Positions 18,434 through 31,491 of a stretch of DNA of 64,000 nt are shown piece after piece (positions within the stretch are counted from its first letter, which is position 1; each line of letters begins with the position of its first letter). Source of the stretch: Streptomyces scopuliridis RB72 (GTDB lineage: Bacteria > Actinomycetota > Actinomycetes > Streptomycetales > Streptomycetaceae); contig NZ_JOEI01000018.1 in assembly GCF_000718095.1 (NCBI RefSeq), positions 186,001 through 250,000 on the forward strand, given 5' to 3'. The position numbers and the translations under genes are program-made. Below the pieces are notes generated by a model. It saw only the letters and a program-made list of their open reading frames with translations. It did not search any database and was not told the DNA's origin.

Positions 18434-19464
18434 CCGGACGCACCTTCCGCATGCGCCGGCTGCGCAGGGGTGTCCCCGCGCTGTCGGCGCGGGGGCGCGG
18501 CGCCCAGCCCAAGGTCGTCGCGCTCGGCGGCGGGATGGGCCTGTCGGCCTCCCTCGCGGCGCTCCGCCGGATCACCGGCGATCTCACCGCCGTCGTCACC
18601 GTCGCCGATGACGGCGGCTCCAGCGGCCGGCTCCGGGAGGAGCTGGGTGTCCTGCCGCCCGGCGATCTGCGCAAGGCGCTGGCGGCGCTCTGCGGTGACG
18701 ACGACTGGGGCCAGACCTGGGCGCGGGTGATCCAGCACCGCTTCCAGTCGCAGGGCGACCTCCACGAGCACGCGGTGGGCAATCTGCTGATCGTCGCCCT
18801 CTGGGAGCAGCTGGGCGACCATGTGCAGGCCCTCGACCTGGTCGGCAAGCTCCTCGGGGCGCACGGCCGGGTGCTGCCCATGTCCGCCGTACCGCTGGAG
18901 CTCCAGGCGCTCGTACGGGGCCATGACCCGGCGCGTCCCGACCAGGTCGACAAGGTGCGCGGCCAGGCCACCGTCGCGCTCACCCGCGGTGAGGTGCAGT
19001 CCGTCCATCTGGTGCCGCACGACCCGCCGGCCGTCCCCGAGGCGGTCGCCGCGGTGCTGGACGCCGACTGGGTGGTGCTCGGCCCCGGCTCCTGGTTCTC
19101 CTCGGTGATCCCGCATCTTCTGGTGCCCGAGTTGCTCGACGCGCTCGTCGAGACGAAGGCGCGCCGGGTCCTCTCGCTGAACCTCGCGCCGCAACCCGGT
19201 GAAACCGAAGGCTTCTCACCGCAGCGTCATTTGGAGGTTTTGGGGCGACACGCCCCTAAACTCGCCCTGGACGTGGTGCTGGCCGACCAGGCCGCCGTGC
19301 CCGACCGCGATTCACTCTCCGATGCCGCAAAGCGGTTCGGTGCCGCGGTCGAGCTGGCGCCGGTGGCAGCGCCCGACAGTTCCCCGGTCCATGATCCGGA
19401 GCTGTTGGCAGCCGCGTACGACCGTATTTTTCGGATGCATGGAAGGATCGGCCCATGGCGATGA
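18430..19464 (+). CDS. YvcK/CofD-like gluconeogenesis and cell-shape factor
   Basis: This 344-residue protein belongs to the YvcK (YbhK/CuvA) family, a CofD-like fold that binds UDP-sugars and is needed for normal growth on gluconeogenic carbon and for cell-wall shape. Conserved segments include [44 protein letters not shown] and AVGNLLI. It starts with GTG in a GTGA overlap with rapZ and runs ten bases into whiA, the order found in most Gram-positive genomes. The basic N-terminal segment is unlike the core and may be disordered. Confidence 0.93.
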   Translation: MTGRTFRMRRLRRGVPALSARGRGAQPKVVALGGGMGLSASLAALRRITGDLTAVVTVADDGGSSGRLREELGVLPPGDLRKALAALCGDDDWGQTWARVIQHRFQSQGDLHEHAVGNLLIVALWEQLGDHVQALDLVGKLLGAHGRVLPMSAVPLELQALVRGHDPARPDQVDKVRGQATVALTRGEVQSVHLVPHDPPAVPEAVAAVLDADWVVLGPGSWFSSVIPHLLVPELLDALVETKARRVLSLNLAPQPGETEGFSPQRHLEVLGRHAPKLALDVVLADQAAVPDRDSLSDAAKRFGAAVELAPVAAPDSSPVHDPELLAAAYDRIFRMHGRIGPWR

Positions 19465-20444
19465 CGCCAGCGGTGAAGGACGAGATCGCCCGCCTCCCCG
19501 TCACCCGGACGTGCTGCAGGAAGGCTGAGGTCTCGGCGATCCTCCGGTTCGCGGGCGGGCTGCACCTGGTGAGCGGCCGCATTGTGATCGAGGCGGAGCT
19601 GGACACCAGCATCGCCGCGCGCCGGCTCCGCAAGGACATCCTGGAGATCTTCGGGCACAACTCCGAGCTCGTCGTGATGGCCCCGGGCGGACTGCGCCGC
19701 GGCAGCCGTTACGTCGTACGGGTGATTACGGGCGGTGATCAGCTGGCCCGGCAGACGGGACTGGTCGACGGCCGGGGCCGCCCGATCCGCGGACTGCCCC
19801 CGCAGGTCGTCTCCGGTGCCACCTGCGACGCGGAGGCGGCCTGGCGCGGCGCGTTCCTGGCGCACGGCTCGCTCACCGAGCCGGGCCGCTCCTCCTCGCT
19901 GGAGGTGACGTGCCCGGGCCCCGAGGCGGCCCTCGCGCTGGTCGGGGCCGCTCGCAGGCTCCAGATCGCCGCCAAGGCCCGTGAGGTGCGCGGGGTGGAC
20001 CGGGTGGTCGTACGGGACGGTGACGCGATCGGCGCGCTGCTGACCCGGCTCGGCGCCCATGAGTCGGTGCTGGCCTGGGAGGAGCGGCGGATGCGCCGCG
20101 AGGTCCGCGCCACGGCCAACCGCCTCGCCAACTTCGACGACGCGAATCTGCGCCGGTCCGCGCGGGCCGCGGTCGCGGCGGGCGCGCGGGTGCAGCGCGC
20201 GCTGGAGATCCTCGGCGAGGAGGTGCCCGAGCATCTCGCCGCCGCGGGCCGGCTGCGGATGGAGCACAAGCAGGCATCCCTGGAGGAGCTGGGCGCGCTC
20301 GCCGACCCGCCGCTCACCAAGGACGCGGTCGCGGGACGGATCCGGCGACTGCTGGCCATGGCCGACAAGCGGGCACAGGACCTCGGGATTCCGGGTACGG
20401 AGTCCAATCTGAGCGAGGACCTGGCCGACGGGCTCGTCGGCTAG
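19455..20444 (+). CDS. whiA: Sporulation regulator WhiA
   Basis: WhiA (329 residues) is the DNA-binding regulator that, together with WhiB, switches aerial hyphae to sporulation septation in Streptomyces. It combines a LAGLIDADG-endonuclease-like N-terminal domain without catalytic function ([22 protein letters not shown]..., [13 protein letters not shown]) with a C-terminal helix-turn-helix ([30 protein letters not shown]). The ATG at 19455 gives the usual [16 protein letters not shown] start. It overlaps yvcK by ten bases. Its TAG stop falls in the CTAG at the left edge of the inverted-repeat element at 20441-20537; TAG stops are uncommon in this organism. Confidence 0.97.
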   Translation: MAMTPAVKDEIARLPVTRTCCRKAEVSAILRFAGGLHLVSGRIVIEAELDTSIAARRLRKDILEIFGHNSELVVMAPGGLRRGSRYVVRVITGGDQLARQTGLVDGRGRPIRGLPPQVVSGATCDAEAAWRGAFLAHGSLTEPGRSSSLEVTCPGPEAALALVGAARRLQIAAKAREVRGVDRVVVRDGDAIGALLTRLGAHESVLAWEERRMRREVRATANRLANFDDANLRRSARAAVAAGARVQRALEILGEEVPEHLAAAGRLRMEHKQASLEELGALADPPLTKDAVAGRIRRLLAMADKRAQDLGIPGTESNLSEDLADGLVG

Positions 20445-20537
20445 ACGAGTAAGTCCGAAGTGGCGTCGTTCGCCCCTGGGGCGAGCGTGCGTGCCAGACG
20501 TTCCCGGGCAGACGGGACTTCGGACTTACTCCTCTGG
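20441..20537. repeat. MITE-like inverted-repeat element, short form
   Basis: A perfect 15-bp inverted repeat GAGTAAGTCCGAAGT (20447-20461 with 20517-20531) extends outward with two mismatches to CTAGAC... / ...CTCTGG, giving an element of about 97 bases. Its interior contains GCGAGCGTGCGTGCC and CCGGGCAG.CGGGACT, which recur in the same order in the larger element at 52478-52657. It begins inside the whiA stop codon and could fold into a long hairpin that also terminates the uvrC-whiA operon. It encodes no protein. Confidence 0.7.
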
Positions 20538-20561
20538 TCCGCCCGCTGTTCCCAACTGCCC

Positions 20562-20590
20562 GCTGCCGGCACCGAATAGGTGTCGGCAGC
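20562..20590. promoter_or_regulatory. Inverted repeat upstream of the M14 carboxypeptidase
   Basis: GCTGCCGGCACC and GGTGTCGGCAGC form 12-base arms with one mismatch around a five-base loop. It lies about 30 bases upstream of the TTGACA at 20618, so it could be an operator or a transcript hairpin. Confidence 0.4.
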
Positions 20591-20617
20591 AGGCATTTCG
20601 CCGCCCCCGGTACACCC

Positions 20618-20646
20618 TTGACATGATCATGGAGGGTGGTGAGCCT
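20618..20646 (+). promoter_or_regulatory. Candidate promoter of the M14 carboxypeptidase gene
   Basis: A consensus -35 TTGACA lies at 20618-20623 and overlaps the palindrome CATGATCATG. The -10 position (about 20641-20646) is a poor match, so an activator may be needed. Confidence 0.3.
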
Positions 20647-20689
20647 GGCGTCTGTCCACGGATGTGGCAGACAACAGCAAGGGGGGCAC

Positions 20690-24842
<4,153 letters not shown>

Positions 24843-24967
24843 TCCAGGGCCGCTGAGTTCAGGGCCGGTAGGCATCTCGGTATGAGCGACAGGGCTCGGC
24901 CGGCGCACAAGCGGCGCTGTTCGAGCCCTGTTGGCCTGTCCAGACATCCCAAGGAGTCCCGCAGCAG

Positions 24968-26179
24968 ATGAAGACGATCGACGAACTTCTCGCCGAAGGG
25001 GTCGCGGGAAAGCGGGTATTCGTCCGCGCCGACCTCAATGTGCCGCTCGCCGGCACCACCATCACCGACGACGGCCGTATCCGGGCCGTACAGCCGACGG
25101 TCGCCCGGCTCGCCGAAGCCGGCGCCCGGGTCATCGTCGCCTCCCATCTGGGCCGCCCCAAGGGCGCCCCGGACCCCGCCTTCTCGCTCGCCCCCGCCGC
25201 CGCGCGCCTCGGTGAACTCCTGGGCGCCGACGTGGCGTTCGCGACCGACACGGTCGGCGAGTCCGCCAAGGCCGTGGTCGCGGCCCTGGCCGACGGCCAG
25301 GTCGCCGTCCTGGAGAACCTCCGCTTCAACCCGGGCGAGACCTCGAAGGACGACGCCGAGCGCGGCGCCTTCGCCGACGACCTCGCCGAGCTGGCCGATC
25401 TCTATGTGGGCGACGGCTTCGGGGCCGTGCACCGCAAGCACGCCTCCGTCTACGATCTGCCGGCCCGTCTGCCGCACGCCGCGGGCTATCTGATCGCCAC
25501 CGAGGTCGGTGTCCTCAAGAAGCTCACCGACGACGTCAAGCGGCCCTACGCCGTGGTCCTCGGCGGCGCCAAGGTCTCCGACAAGCTCGGGGTCATCGAC
25601 CATCTCCTGGAGAAGGCCGACCGCATCCTGATCGGCGGCGGCATGGTCTTCACCTTCCTCAAGGCGCAGGGCCACGAGACCGGTTCCTCGCTGCTCCAGG
25701 AGGACCAGATCCCGGCGGTCCAGGACTATCTGAGGCGGGCCGACGAGCGCGGGGTGGAGTTCGTGCTCCCCGTGGACGTCCTGGTCGCGCCGGAGTTCCC
25801 GGACCTGAAGACCAAGGCTCCGGCTCACCCCACGACGGTGGCCGCGGACGCCATCCCGGCCGGACAGATGGGCCTGGACATCGGCCCCGAGACCGGCCGC
25901 CTGTACGCCTCGAAGCTCGCCGACGCGGAGACCGTCTTCTGGAACGGTCCCATGGGCGTCTTCGAGCACCCCGACTACGCCGAGGGCACCAAGGCCGTCG
26001 CCCAGGCGCTCGTCGACTCCCCTGGCTTCTCCGTCGTCGGCGGTGGCGACTCCGCCGCCGCCGTCCGGATCCTGGGCTTCGACGAAAAGGCATTCGGCCA
26101 TATCTCGACCGGTGGCGGCGCGAGCCTCGAATATCTTGAGGGCAAGACGCTCCCCGGCCTCGCGGCACTGGAGGACTGA
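24968..26179 (+). CDS. pgk: Phosphoglycerate kinase
   Basis: The 403-residue two-domain enzyme transfers phosphate from 1,3-bisphosphoglycerate to ADP. Characteristic segments are RADLNVPLA, the SHLGRPKG substrate loop, [30 protein letters not shown], and the C-terminal nucleotide-site [12 protein letters not shown] with [22 protein letters not shown] lies 12 bases before the ATG. The 125-base gap after gap contains no clear terminator, so the two could be co-transcribed. tpiA follows after only seven bases. Confidence 0.98.
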   Translation: MKTIDELLAEGVAGKRVFVRADLNVPLAGTTITDDGRIRAVQPTVARLAEAGARVIVASHLGRPKGAPDPAFSLAPAAARLGELLGADVAFATDTVGESAKAVVAALADGQVAVLENLRFNPGETSKDDAERGAFADDLAELADLYVGDGFGAVHRKHASVYDLPARLPHAAGYLIATEVGVLKKLTDDVKRPYAVVLGGAKVSDKLGVIDHLLEKADRILIGGGMVFTFLKAQGHETGSSLLQEDQIPAVQDYLRRADERGVEFVLPVDVLVAPEFPDLKTKAPAHPTTVAADAIPAGQMGLDIGPETGRLYASKLADAETVFWNGPMGVFEHPDYAEGTKAVAQALVDSPGFSVVGGGDSAAAVRILGFDEKAFGHISTGGGASLEYLEGKTLPGLAALED

Positions 26180-26186
26180 CCCCCGT

Positions 26187-26981
26187 ATGACTGCTTCATC
26201 CGAAAAGCCCGGCCGTACCCCGCTGATGGCGGGCAACTGGAAGATGAACCTCAACCACCTTGAGGCCATCGCCCACGTCCAGAAGCTCGCCTTCGCGCTG
26301 GCCGACAAGGACTATGACGCCGTCGAGGTCGCCGTCCTGGCGCCCTTCACCGACCTGAGGTCCGTACAGACCCTGGTCGACGGCGACAAGCTCAAGATCA
26401 AGTACGGCGCCCAGGACATCTCGGCGCATGATTCCGGTGCGTACACCGGTGAGATCTCGGGCCCGATGCTGTCGAAGCTGAAGTGCGCCTACGTCGCCGT
26501 GGGCCACTCCGAGCGGCGGCAGTACCACGCCGAGACGGACGAGCTCTGCAACGCCAAGGTGAAGGCCGCGTTCAAGCACGGTCTGACCCCGATCCTCTGT
26601 GTCGGCGAGGGCCTGGACATCCGCAAGGCGGGTCAGCAGGTCGAGCACACGCTGAAGCAGCTCGACGGCGGTCTTAAGGACGTACCGGCCGACCAGGCCG
26701 AGTCCGTCGTGATCGCGTACGAGCCGGTGTGGGCCATCGGCACCGGCGAGGTCGCCACCCCGGAGGACGCCCAGGAGGTCTGCGGGGCGATCCGCGGCCG
26801 GCTGGCCGAGCTGTACTCGCAGGAGCTGGCCGACAAGGTGCGGATCCAGTACGGCGGCTCGGTGAAGTCCGGGAATGTGGCCGCGATCATGGCGCAGCCC
26901 GATGTGGACGGCGCCCTGGTGGGCGGCGCGGCGCTGGACGCCGACGAGTTCGTCAAGATCGTACGCTTCCGCGACCAGTAA
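26187..26981 (+). CDS. tpiA: Triosephosphate isomerase
   Basis: The 264-residue TIM-barrel enzyme interconverts dihydroxyacetone phosphate and glyceraldehyde 3-phosphate. The substrate lysine is in NWKMN, the electrophilic histidine in GHSERR, and the catalytic glutamate in the [11 protein letters not shown] signature; the phosphate-binding YGGSVKSGN and GGAAL loops are present. The ATG at 26187 lies seven bases after the pgk stop, with the ribosome-binding GAGGAC inside the end of pgk, so pgk and tpiA are translationally linked. Confidence 0.98.
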   Translation: MTASSEKPGRTPLMAGNWKMNLNHLEAIAHVQKLAFALADKDYDAVEVAVLAPFTDLRSVQTLVDGDKLKIKYGAQDISAHDSGAYTGEISGPMLSKLKCAYVAVGHSERRQYHAETDELCNAKVKAAFKHGLTPILCVGEGLDIRKAGQQVEHTLKQLDGGLKDVPADQAESVVIAYEPVWAIGTGEVATPEDAQEVCGAIRGRLAELYSQELADKVRIQYGGSVKSGNVAAIMAQPDVDGALVGGAALDADEFVKIVRFRDQ

Positions 26982-27153
26982 GTATGCGGTAGCACGGATC
27001 CGTCGTACCCTGGCGGGGGCCGAGAGGACGCCGTCCGTGTGCGCATGGCGCGACCATGCGTATCGGAGGCGGCCGGTCGGTCCCCGTCGTTCGTTCTCAG
27101 TGGTTCGTTTTCAGTCCTGTCGGTCCTGTCAGTCCGAGGAAGTTGGTCCAGCC

Positions 27154-27390
27154 GTGGTTATGGGGTTCTCGATCGCCCTCATCGTCTTCAGCCTGCTGCT
27201 GATGCTGCTGGTGCTGATGCACAAGGGGAAGGGCGGCGGCCTCTCCGACATGTTCGGTGGCGGAATGCAGTCGTCCGTCGGTGGTTCCTCCGTCGCGGAG
27301 CGTAACCTCGACCGCATCACCGTGGTTGTCGGTCTGCTGTGGTTCGCGTGCATTGTCGTTCTCGGTCTGGTGCTGAAGCTGGACAGCTGA
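27154..27390 (+). CDS. secG: Preprotein translocase subunit SecG
   Basis: This 78-residue membrane protein is the small accessory subunit of the SecYEG channel. It has two transmembrane helices (about 5-22 and 55-74) joined by a glycine-rich loop with HKGKGGGLSDMFGGGMQSS, the family signature. The GTG at 27154 is preferred over the ATG two codons later because GAGGAAG lies at a workable distance. A 170-base gap separates it from tpiA, and position next to glycolytic genes is the usual actinobacterial order. Confidence 0.94.
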   Translation: MVMGFSIALIVFSLLLMLLVLMHKGKGGGLSDMFGGGMQSSVGGSSVAERNLDRITVVVGLLWFACIVVLGLVLKLDS

Positions 27391-27560
27391 CCGTACGCAC
27401 GGTACGGCGGCGCGGGCGCGGCCTATCATGGGTTCCGCGCCCGGCGGCAGGGGGTAACTCCCTTCACTGGACGCGCGTTGGGCCTTACGTAGACTGGGGC
27501 GCCCGGCAGCGGAGCTGCCTCTCGATGCTTTGCGGCACCATCACGCAGGGAGTTACGACC

Positions 27561-27896
27561 GTGGCAAGTGGCAACGCGATCCGGGGAAGCCGGGTCGGAG
27601 CGGGGCCGATGGGTGAGGCCGAGCGTGGCGAGTCCGCGCCCCGCCTGCGCATCTCCTTCTGGTGCTCGAACGAGCACGAGACGGTGCCGAGCTTCGCCAG
27701 TGACGCGCAGGTTCCGGAGACGTGGGACTGCCCGCGCTGCGGATTCCCGGCCGGTCAGGACCGGGACAATCCGCCGGACCCGCCGCGCACCGAGCCGTAC
27801 AAGACGCACCTCGCCTATGTACGGGAACGGCGCAGCGACGCGGACGGCGAAGCGATCCTCGCCGAGGCGCTCGCCAAACTGCGCGGCGAGATCTAG
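27561..27896 (+). CDS. RbpA-family RNA polymerase-binding protein (diverged paralogue)
   Basis: The 111-residue protein resembles RbpA, the actinobacterial factor that binds RNA polymerase and group 1/2 sigma factors to stabilise open complexes. A zinc site is formed by Cys35, His39, Cys57 and Cys60 (WCSNEH...CPRCG), and the C-terminal KTHLAYVRERRSDADGEAILAEAL segment aligns with the sigma-interaction helix of RbpA. The basic N-terminus and linker differ from the canonical Streptomyces RbpA, so this may be the second family member. The GTG start lies eight bases after AGGGAG. A -10-like TAGACT is at 27490-27495. A strong terminator follows. Confidence 0.82.
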   Translation: MASGNAIRGSRVGAGPMGEAERGESAPRLRISFWCSNEHETVPSFASDAQVPETWDCPRCGFPAGQDRDNPPDPPRTEPYKTHLAYVRERRSDADGEAILAEALAKLRGEI

Positions 27897-27906
27897 ACAC
27901 GTTTTT

Positions 27907-27946
27907 CCGGCCGGACACTCAACAGGTGTCCGGCCGAACCGTTTTT
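27907..27946 (+). terminator. Intrinsic terminator after the RbpA-like gene
   Basis: GGCCGGACAC pairs with GTGTCCGGCC (27909-27918 with 27926-27935, seven-base loop), followed shortly by GTTTTT. It is one of the few hairpins in the window with a real T-run. Confidence 0.85.
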
Positions 27947-28012
27947 GCCCCCTTTCGCCCTCCTTTCGCCCCCGCTTGCTCCTGGCTCGGGGTGCCGCGC
28001 GACGACGCCGCG

Positions 28013-28035
28013 TTGTCAGTGGCACCGCCTACGGT
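28013..28035 (+). promoter_or_regulatory. DNA-damage-type (RecA-NDp-like) promoter of an MFS exporter gene
   Basis: TTGTCAGTGGC, six bases (ACCGCC), then TACGGT is an exact match to TTGTCRGTG-N8-TANNNT and to the longer TTGTCAGTGGC-N6-TA form known for Streptomyces recA. It is the best of the four copies in the window. Unlike the repair genes, about 28 bases and a GGAAGGGG ribosome-binding site separate the -10 from the start codon. Confidence 0.82.
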
Positions 28036-28063
28036 CTGAATCAGTGGACCGGAAGGGGAAGTT

Positions 28064-29275
28064 GTGACGGCGACCGAGGCTGTGGAAGTACGGACGCCCG
28101 CGTGGCGCGGGGGGTTCGGCCGGCTCTGGTCGGCCGCGGTCGTCTCGCGATTCGGTGACGCGCTGCGGACGGCGGCGCTGCCGCTGCTCGCCGCCTCGCT
28201 CACGGACGATCCGCTGCTGATCGCCTCGGTGACGGCGTGCGGCTATCTCCCGTGGCTGCTGTTCGGACTGCTCGGCGGCGCGGTCGCCGACCGGGTCGAC
28301 CAGCGGCGGGCGATGTGGAGCGTCGATCTGGTACGGGGCGCGCTGATGGCGGCCTTCGCGGCGGCCGTCGCCCTCGGCCAGGCGTCGATCGCGCTGCTGC
28401 TGGCGCTGGCCTTCACGCTTACCACGCTCCAGACGCTGTTCGACAACGCGGCCACGGCGCTGCTGCCGTCGCTGGTGCCGCGGCAGGCGCTCGGCAGTGC
28501 CAACGCCCGGCTGATGACCGGACAGCAGATCGCGGGCGGCTTTCTCGCGGCCCCGCTCGTGCCCGTGCTGCTGCTCGTCGGTGTCGCGATGCCGCACGCG
28601 GCCAACGCGCTCACCTATGGGGTGGCCGCGCTGCTGATCGCCTCGCTACGGGCCGAGCCGCCGGAGCGGGCGCCACGGAAAACGGGCTCCACGCTGCGCG
28701 GCGAGATCGCCGAGGGGATACGCACGCTGTGGCGGGACCGCACGCTGCGCGGGCTGTGTCTGGCGACGACGCTCGTCAATATCGGGATGGGCGGCGTGAT
28801 CGCGACGCTGGTGCTGCATGTCACGGGCTGGCTGGACGCGGGGAACAGCGGATACGCCCTGACCCTCACCGCCTACGGGGTGGGCAGTGTGGTGGGCGGG
28901 CTGCTGGCCAAGCGGCTCGCCGAGCGGACGGGCCGCATACGCGCCGTCTTCCTCGCCGGGGCCGTCCAGACCGGCTGTCTGGTCGCGCTGGGCACGGTGC
29001 GCGAGACCTGGGCGGCGATCGTCTGCCTCGGTGTCTTCGGCGTCATGGGCATGGTGTGGAATGTGAACCAGACGACGCTGACGCAGGAGCGCAGCCCCAC
29101 CGAGATGCTGGGCCGGATCAGCGCGGCGTTCCGTACGCTCGCCCTCGCGGGAGCGCCTCTCGGGGCGCTGCTGGGCGGCGTGGCGGCGGCCGGCTGGGGG
29201 CTCAACACCCCCGCCCTGCTGGCGGCCGGGCTGTTCCTGCTCGGCGCCGCGTCACTGGGCCCCCTGATCAATTAG
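28064..29275 (+). CDS. Major facilitator superfamily exporter, possibly DNA-damage inducible
   Basis: This 403-residue protein has about 12 hydrophobic helices and belongs to the MFS_3/EntS-like branch of drug and siderophore exporters. The loop 2-3 motif is present as [14 protein letters not shown], and a repeat-like [16 protein letters not shown] follows in the second half. The GTG at 28064 follows GGAAGGGG. Its promoter exactly matches the damage-inducible class shared with ogt, uvrB and uvrC. Export of a genotoxic compound is one possible role, but the substrate is unknown. It is followed by pgi after 49 bases. Confidence 0.85.
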   Translation: MTATEAVEVRTPAWRGGFGRLWSAAVVSRFGDALRTAALPLLAASLTDDPLLIASVTACGYLPWLLFGLLGGAVADRVDQRRAMWSVDLVRGALMAAFAAAVALGQASIALLLALAFTLTTLQTLFDNAATALLPSLVPRQALGSANARLMTGQQIAGGFLAAPLVPVLLLVGVAMPHAANALTYGVAALLIASLRAEPPERAPRKTGSTLRGEIAEGIRTLWRDRTLRGLCLATTLVNIGMGGVIATLVLHVTGWLDAGNSGYALTLTAYGVGSVVGGLLAKRLAERTGRIRAVFLAGAVQTGCLVALGTVRETWAAIVCLGVFGVMGMVWNVNQTTLTQERSPTEMLGRISAAFRTLALAGAPLGALLGGVAAAGWGLNTPALLAAGLFLLGAASLGPLIN

Positions 29276-29324
29276 GTTGGACGGGCAACAGGGCATGCAC
29301 GCAGGTACGAGAAGAAGTGGGCTG

Positions 29325-30986
29325 ATGTCCGAGATGAACGCGGAAAGCCGTACCAGGCTGACCCGGACGCCCGAGTGGAACGCACTGGGCAAGCACCGGG
29401 AGCAGCTGGGGCAGACGCATCTGCGAGAGCTGTTCGCCGCCGACCCGGCGCGCGGCGCCGGCTACACCCTCCAGGTGGGCGACCTCTACCTGGACTACTC
29501 CAAGCATCTGGTGACCGACGAGACACTGGCGCTGCTGCGCGAGCTGGCCGCCGCCACCGGGGTCGCCGAGCTGCGGGACGCGATGTTCCGCGGCGAGAAG
29601 ATCAACACCACCGAGGACCGCGCCGTGCTGCACACGGCGCTGCGCGCCCCGCGTGACGCCGTTATCGAGGTCGACGGCGAGAATGTCGTACCGGCGGTGC
29701 ACGCCGTGCTCGACAAGATGAGCGCCTTCTCCGACAGGATCAGGTCCGGCGAGTGGACCGGCCACACCGGCCGGCCCATCAAGAACGTCGTCAACATCGG
29801 TATCGGCGGCTCCGATCTCGGGCCCGCGATGGCGTACGAGGTGCTGCGGTCCTTCACCGACCGCGCGCTGACGGTGCGGTTCGTCTCCAATGTCGACGGA
29901 GCCGATCTGCACGAGGCCGTACGGGATCTGGACCCGGCCGAGACGCTGTTCATCATCGCGTCCAAGACCTTCACCACCATCGAGACCATCACCAATGCCA
30001 CCTCCGCGCGCGACTGGCTGCTGAGTGGGCTCGGGGCCGGACAGGAAGCCGTCGCCAAGCACTTCGTGGCGCTCTCCACGAACAGCGCGAAGGTCTCCGA
30101 GTTCGGTATCGACACGGCCAATATGTTCGAGTTCTGGGACTGGGTCGGCGGGCGCTACTCGTACGACTCGGCCATCGGCCTCTCGCTGATGATCGCGATC
30201 GGCCCCGACAGGTTCCGCGAGATGCTCGACGGCTTCCATCTCGTCGACGAGCACTTCCGCGACGCCCCTCCGGAGGGCAACGCGCCGCTCCTGCTCGGGC
30301 TGCTGGGCGTCTGGTACGGGGCGTTCTTCGACGCCCAGTCGCACGCGGTCCTCCCGTACAGCCACTATCTGTCGAAGTTCACCGCCTATCTCCAGCAGCT
30401 GGACATGGAGTCCAACGGCAAGTCGGTGGACCGCGACGGCAATCCGGTCGACTGGCAGACCGGGCCCGTCGTCTGGGGCACGCCGGGCACCAACGGGCAG
30501 CACGCGTACTACCAGTTGATCCACCAGGGCACGAAGGTCATCCCGGCCGACTTCATCGGCTTCGCGCAGCCGGTCGCGGATCTGGCGCCCGGGCTGGTCG
30601 CGCAGCACGATCTGCTCATGGCCAACTTCTTCGCCCAGACGCAGGCGCTCGCCTTCGGCAAGACGCCCGAGGAGGTACGGGCCGAAGGGGTGGCCGAGGA
30701 GCTGGTGCCGCACAAGACGTTCCGCGGCAACCACCCGACGACCACCATCCTCGCCGAATCGCTCACCCCGTCCGTCCTGGGCCAGCTGATCGCGCTCTAC
30801 GAGCACAAGGTCTTCGTCCAGGGCGCCATCTGGAACATCGACTCCTTCGACCAGTGGGGAGTCGAGCTGGGCAAGGTCCTCGCCAAGAAGATCGAGCCCG
30901 TCCTCACCGGTGACGAGCCGGGCGAGGGCCTGGACTCCTCGACCGCCACGCTGGTCGAGGCGTACCGCGGGCTGCGGGGGCGCTGA
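29325..30986 (+). CDS. pgi: Glucose-6-phosphate isomerase
   Basis: The 553-residue enzyme interconverts glucose 6-phosphate and fructose 6-phosphate, linking the glycolytic genes upstream with the pentose phosphate operon downstream. Conserved segments are [13 protein letters not shown], the [17 protein letters not shown] phosphate-binding loop, DWVGGRYS, and the catalytic regions around [15 protein letters not shown] and [10 protein letters not shown]. The ATG at 29325 follows GAAGAAG; another ATG lies nine bases further. Length is normal for the long bacterial form. The small PH-domain gene starts four bases after the stop. Confidence 0.97.
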   Translation: MSEMNAESRTRLTRTPEWNALGKHREQLGQTHLRELFAADPARGAGYTLQVGDLYLDYSKHLVTDETLALLRELAAATGVAELRDAMFRGEKINTTEDRAVLHTALRAPRDAVIEVDGENVVPAVHAVLDKMSAFSDRIRSGEWTGHTGRPIKNVVNIGIGGSDLGPAMAYEVLRSFTDRALTVRFVSNVDGADLHEAVRDLDPAETLFIIASKTFTTIETITNATSARDWLLSGLGAGQEAVAKHFVALSTNSAKVSEFGIDTANMFEFWDWVGGRYSYDSAIGLSLMIAIGPDRFREMLDGFHLVDEHFRDAPPEGNAPLLLGLLGVWYGAFFDAQSHAVLPYSHYLSKFTAYLQQLDMESNGKSVDRDGNPVDWQTGPVVWGTPGTNGQHAYYQLIHQGTKVIPADFIGFAQPVADLAPGLVAQHDLLMANFFAQTQALAFGKTPEEVRAEGVAEELVPHKTFRGNHPTTTILAESLTPSVLGQLIALYEHKVFVQGAIWNIDSFDQWGVELGKVLAKKIEPVLTGDEPGEGLDSSTATLVEAYRGLRGR

Positions 30987-30990
30987 GCCG

Positions 30991-31491
30991 ATGACGGGGG
31001 AGGGGGCCCGACGGCTGCGGCCGCCGAACAACACGCTGGACAGACGCGCCATCGCCTGGTGGCGCACGCAGTGGCTGCTGCTGACCGCGGGCCCGGTGGG
31101 GGTCCTGGCCGTGCTGGGGGCGCTCATCACCCCGGCACGGGTATGGCTGCTGGTCCCGGCCGTCGTGCTGGCGGTGCTCGGGCTGGCCTGTGCGGCTCTG
31201 ATACCCGGGTGGTGGTTCAGGGTGCACCGCTGGGAGGTGACGGACGAGGCGGTCTATGTCCGCACCGGCTTCTTCTGGCAGGAGTGGCGGATCGCGCCGA
31301 TGTCCCGGATCCAGACCGTGGACACCGTGCGCGGTCCGCTGGAGCAGCTGTTCAAGCTCGCCACGGTGATCGTCACGACCGCGTCGTCCAAGGGCGCCGT
31401 GCGGATCGAGGGGCTCGACCATGAGCTGGCCGCCGGGCTGGCCGAGCAGCTGACGCATATCACCCAGGCCACGCCGGGGGACGCGACGTGA
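30991..31491 (+). CDS. Bacterial PH domain membrane protein (YdbS-like)
   Basis: The 166-residue protein has two transmembrane helices (about 30-75) followed by a bPH_2 domain (WEVTDEAVYVRTGFFWQEWRIAPMSRIQTVDTVRGPLEQLFKLATVIVTTAS, residues about 85-150). YdbS/YdbT pairs in Bacillus affect resistance to membrane-active compounds, but no precise function is known. It starts four bases after pgi and overlaps the larger PH-domain gene by a GTGA, so the two proteins are almost certainly made together. Confidence 0.85.
   Translation: MTGEGARRLRPPNNTLDRRAIAWWRTQWLLLTAGPVGVLAVLGALITPARVWLLVPAVVLAVLGLACAALIPGWWFRVHRWEVTDEAVYVRTGFFWQEWRIAPMSRIQTVDTVRGPLEQLFKLATVIVTTASSKGAVRIEGLDHELAAGLAEQLTHITQATPGDAT

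Noticed and set aside
20562..20590. Reading the inverted repeat as another copy of the MITE-like family
   Set aside because: It shares no core sequence with the elements at 20441 or 52478.
27126..27149. CTGTCAGTC upstream of secG as a damage promoter
   Set aside because: No TANNNT at the required spacing.
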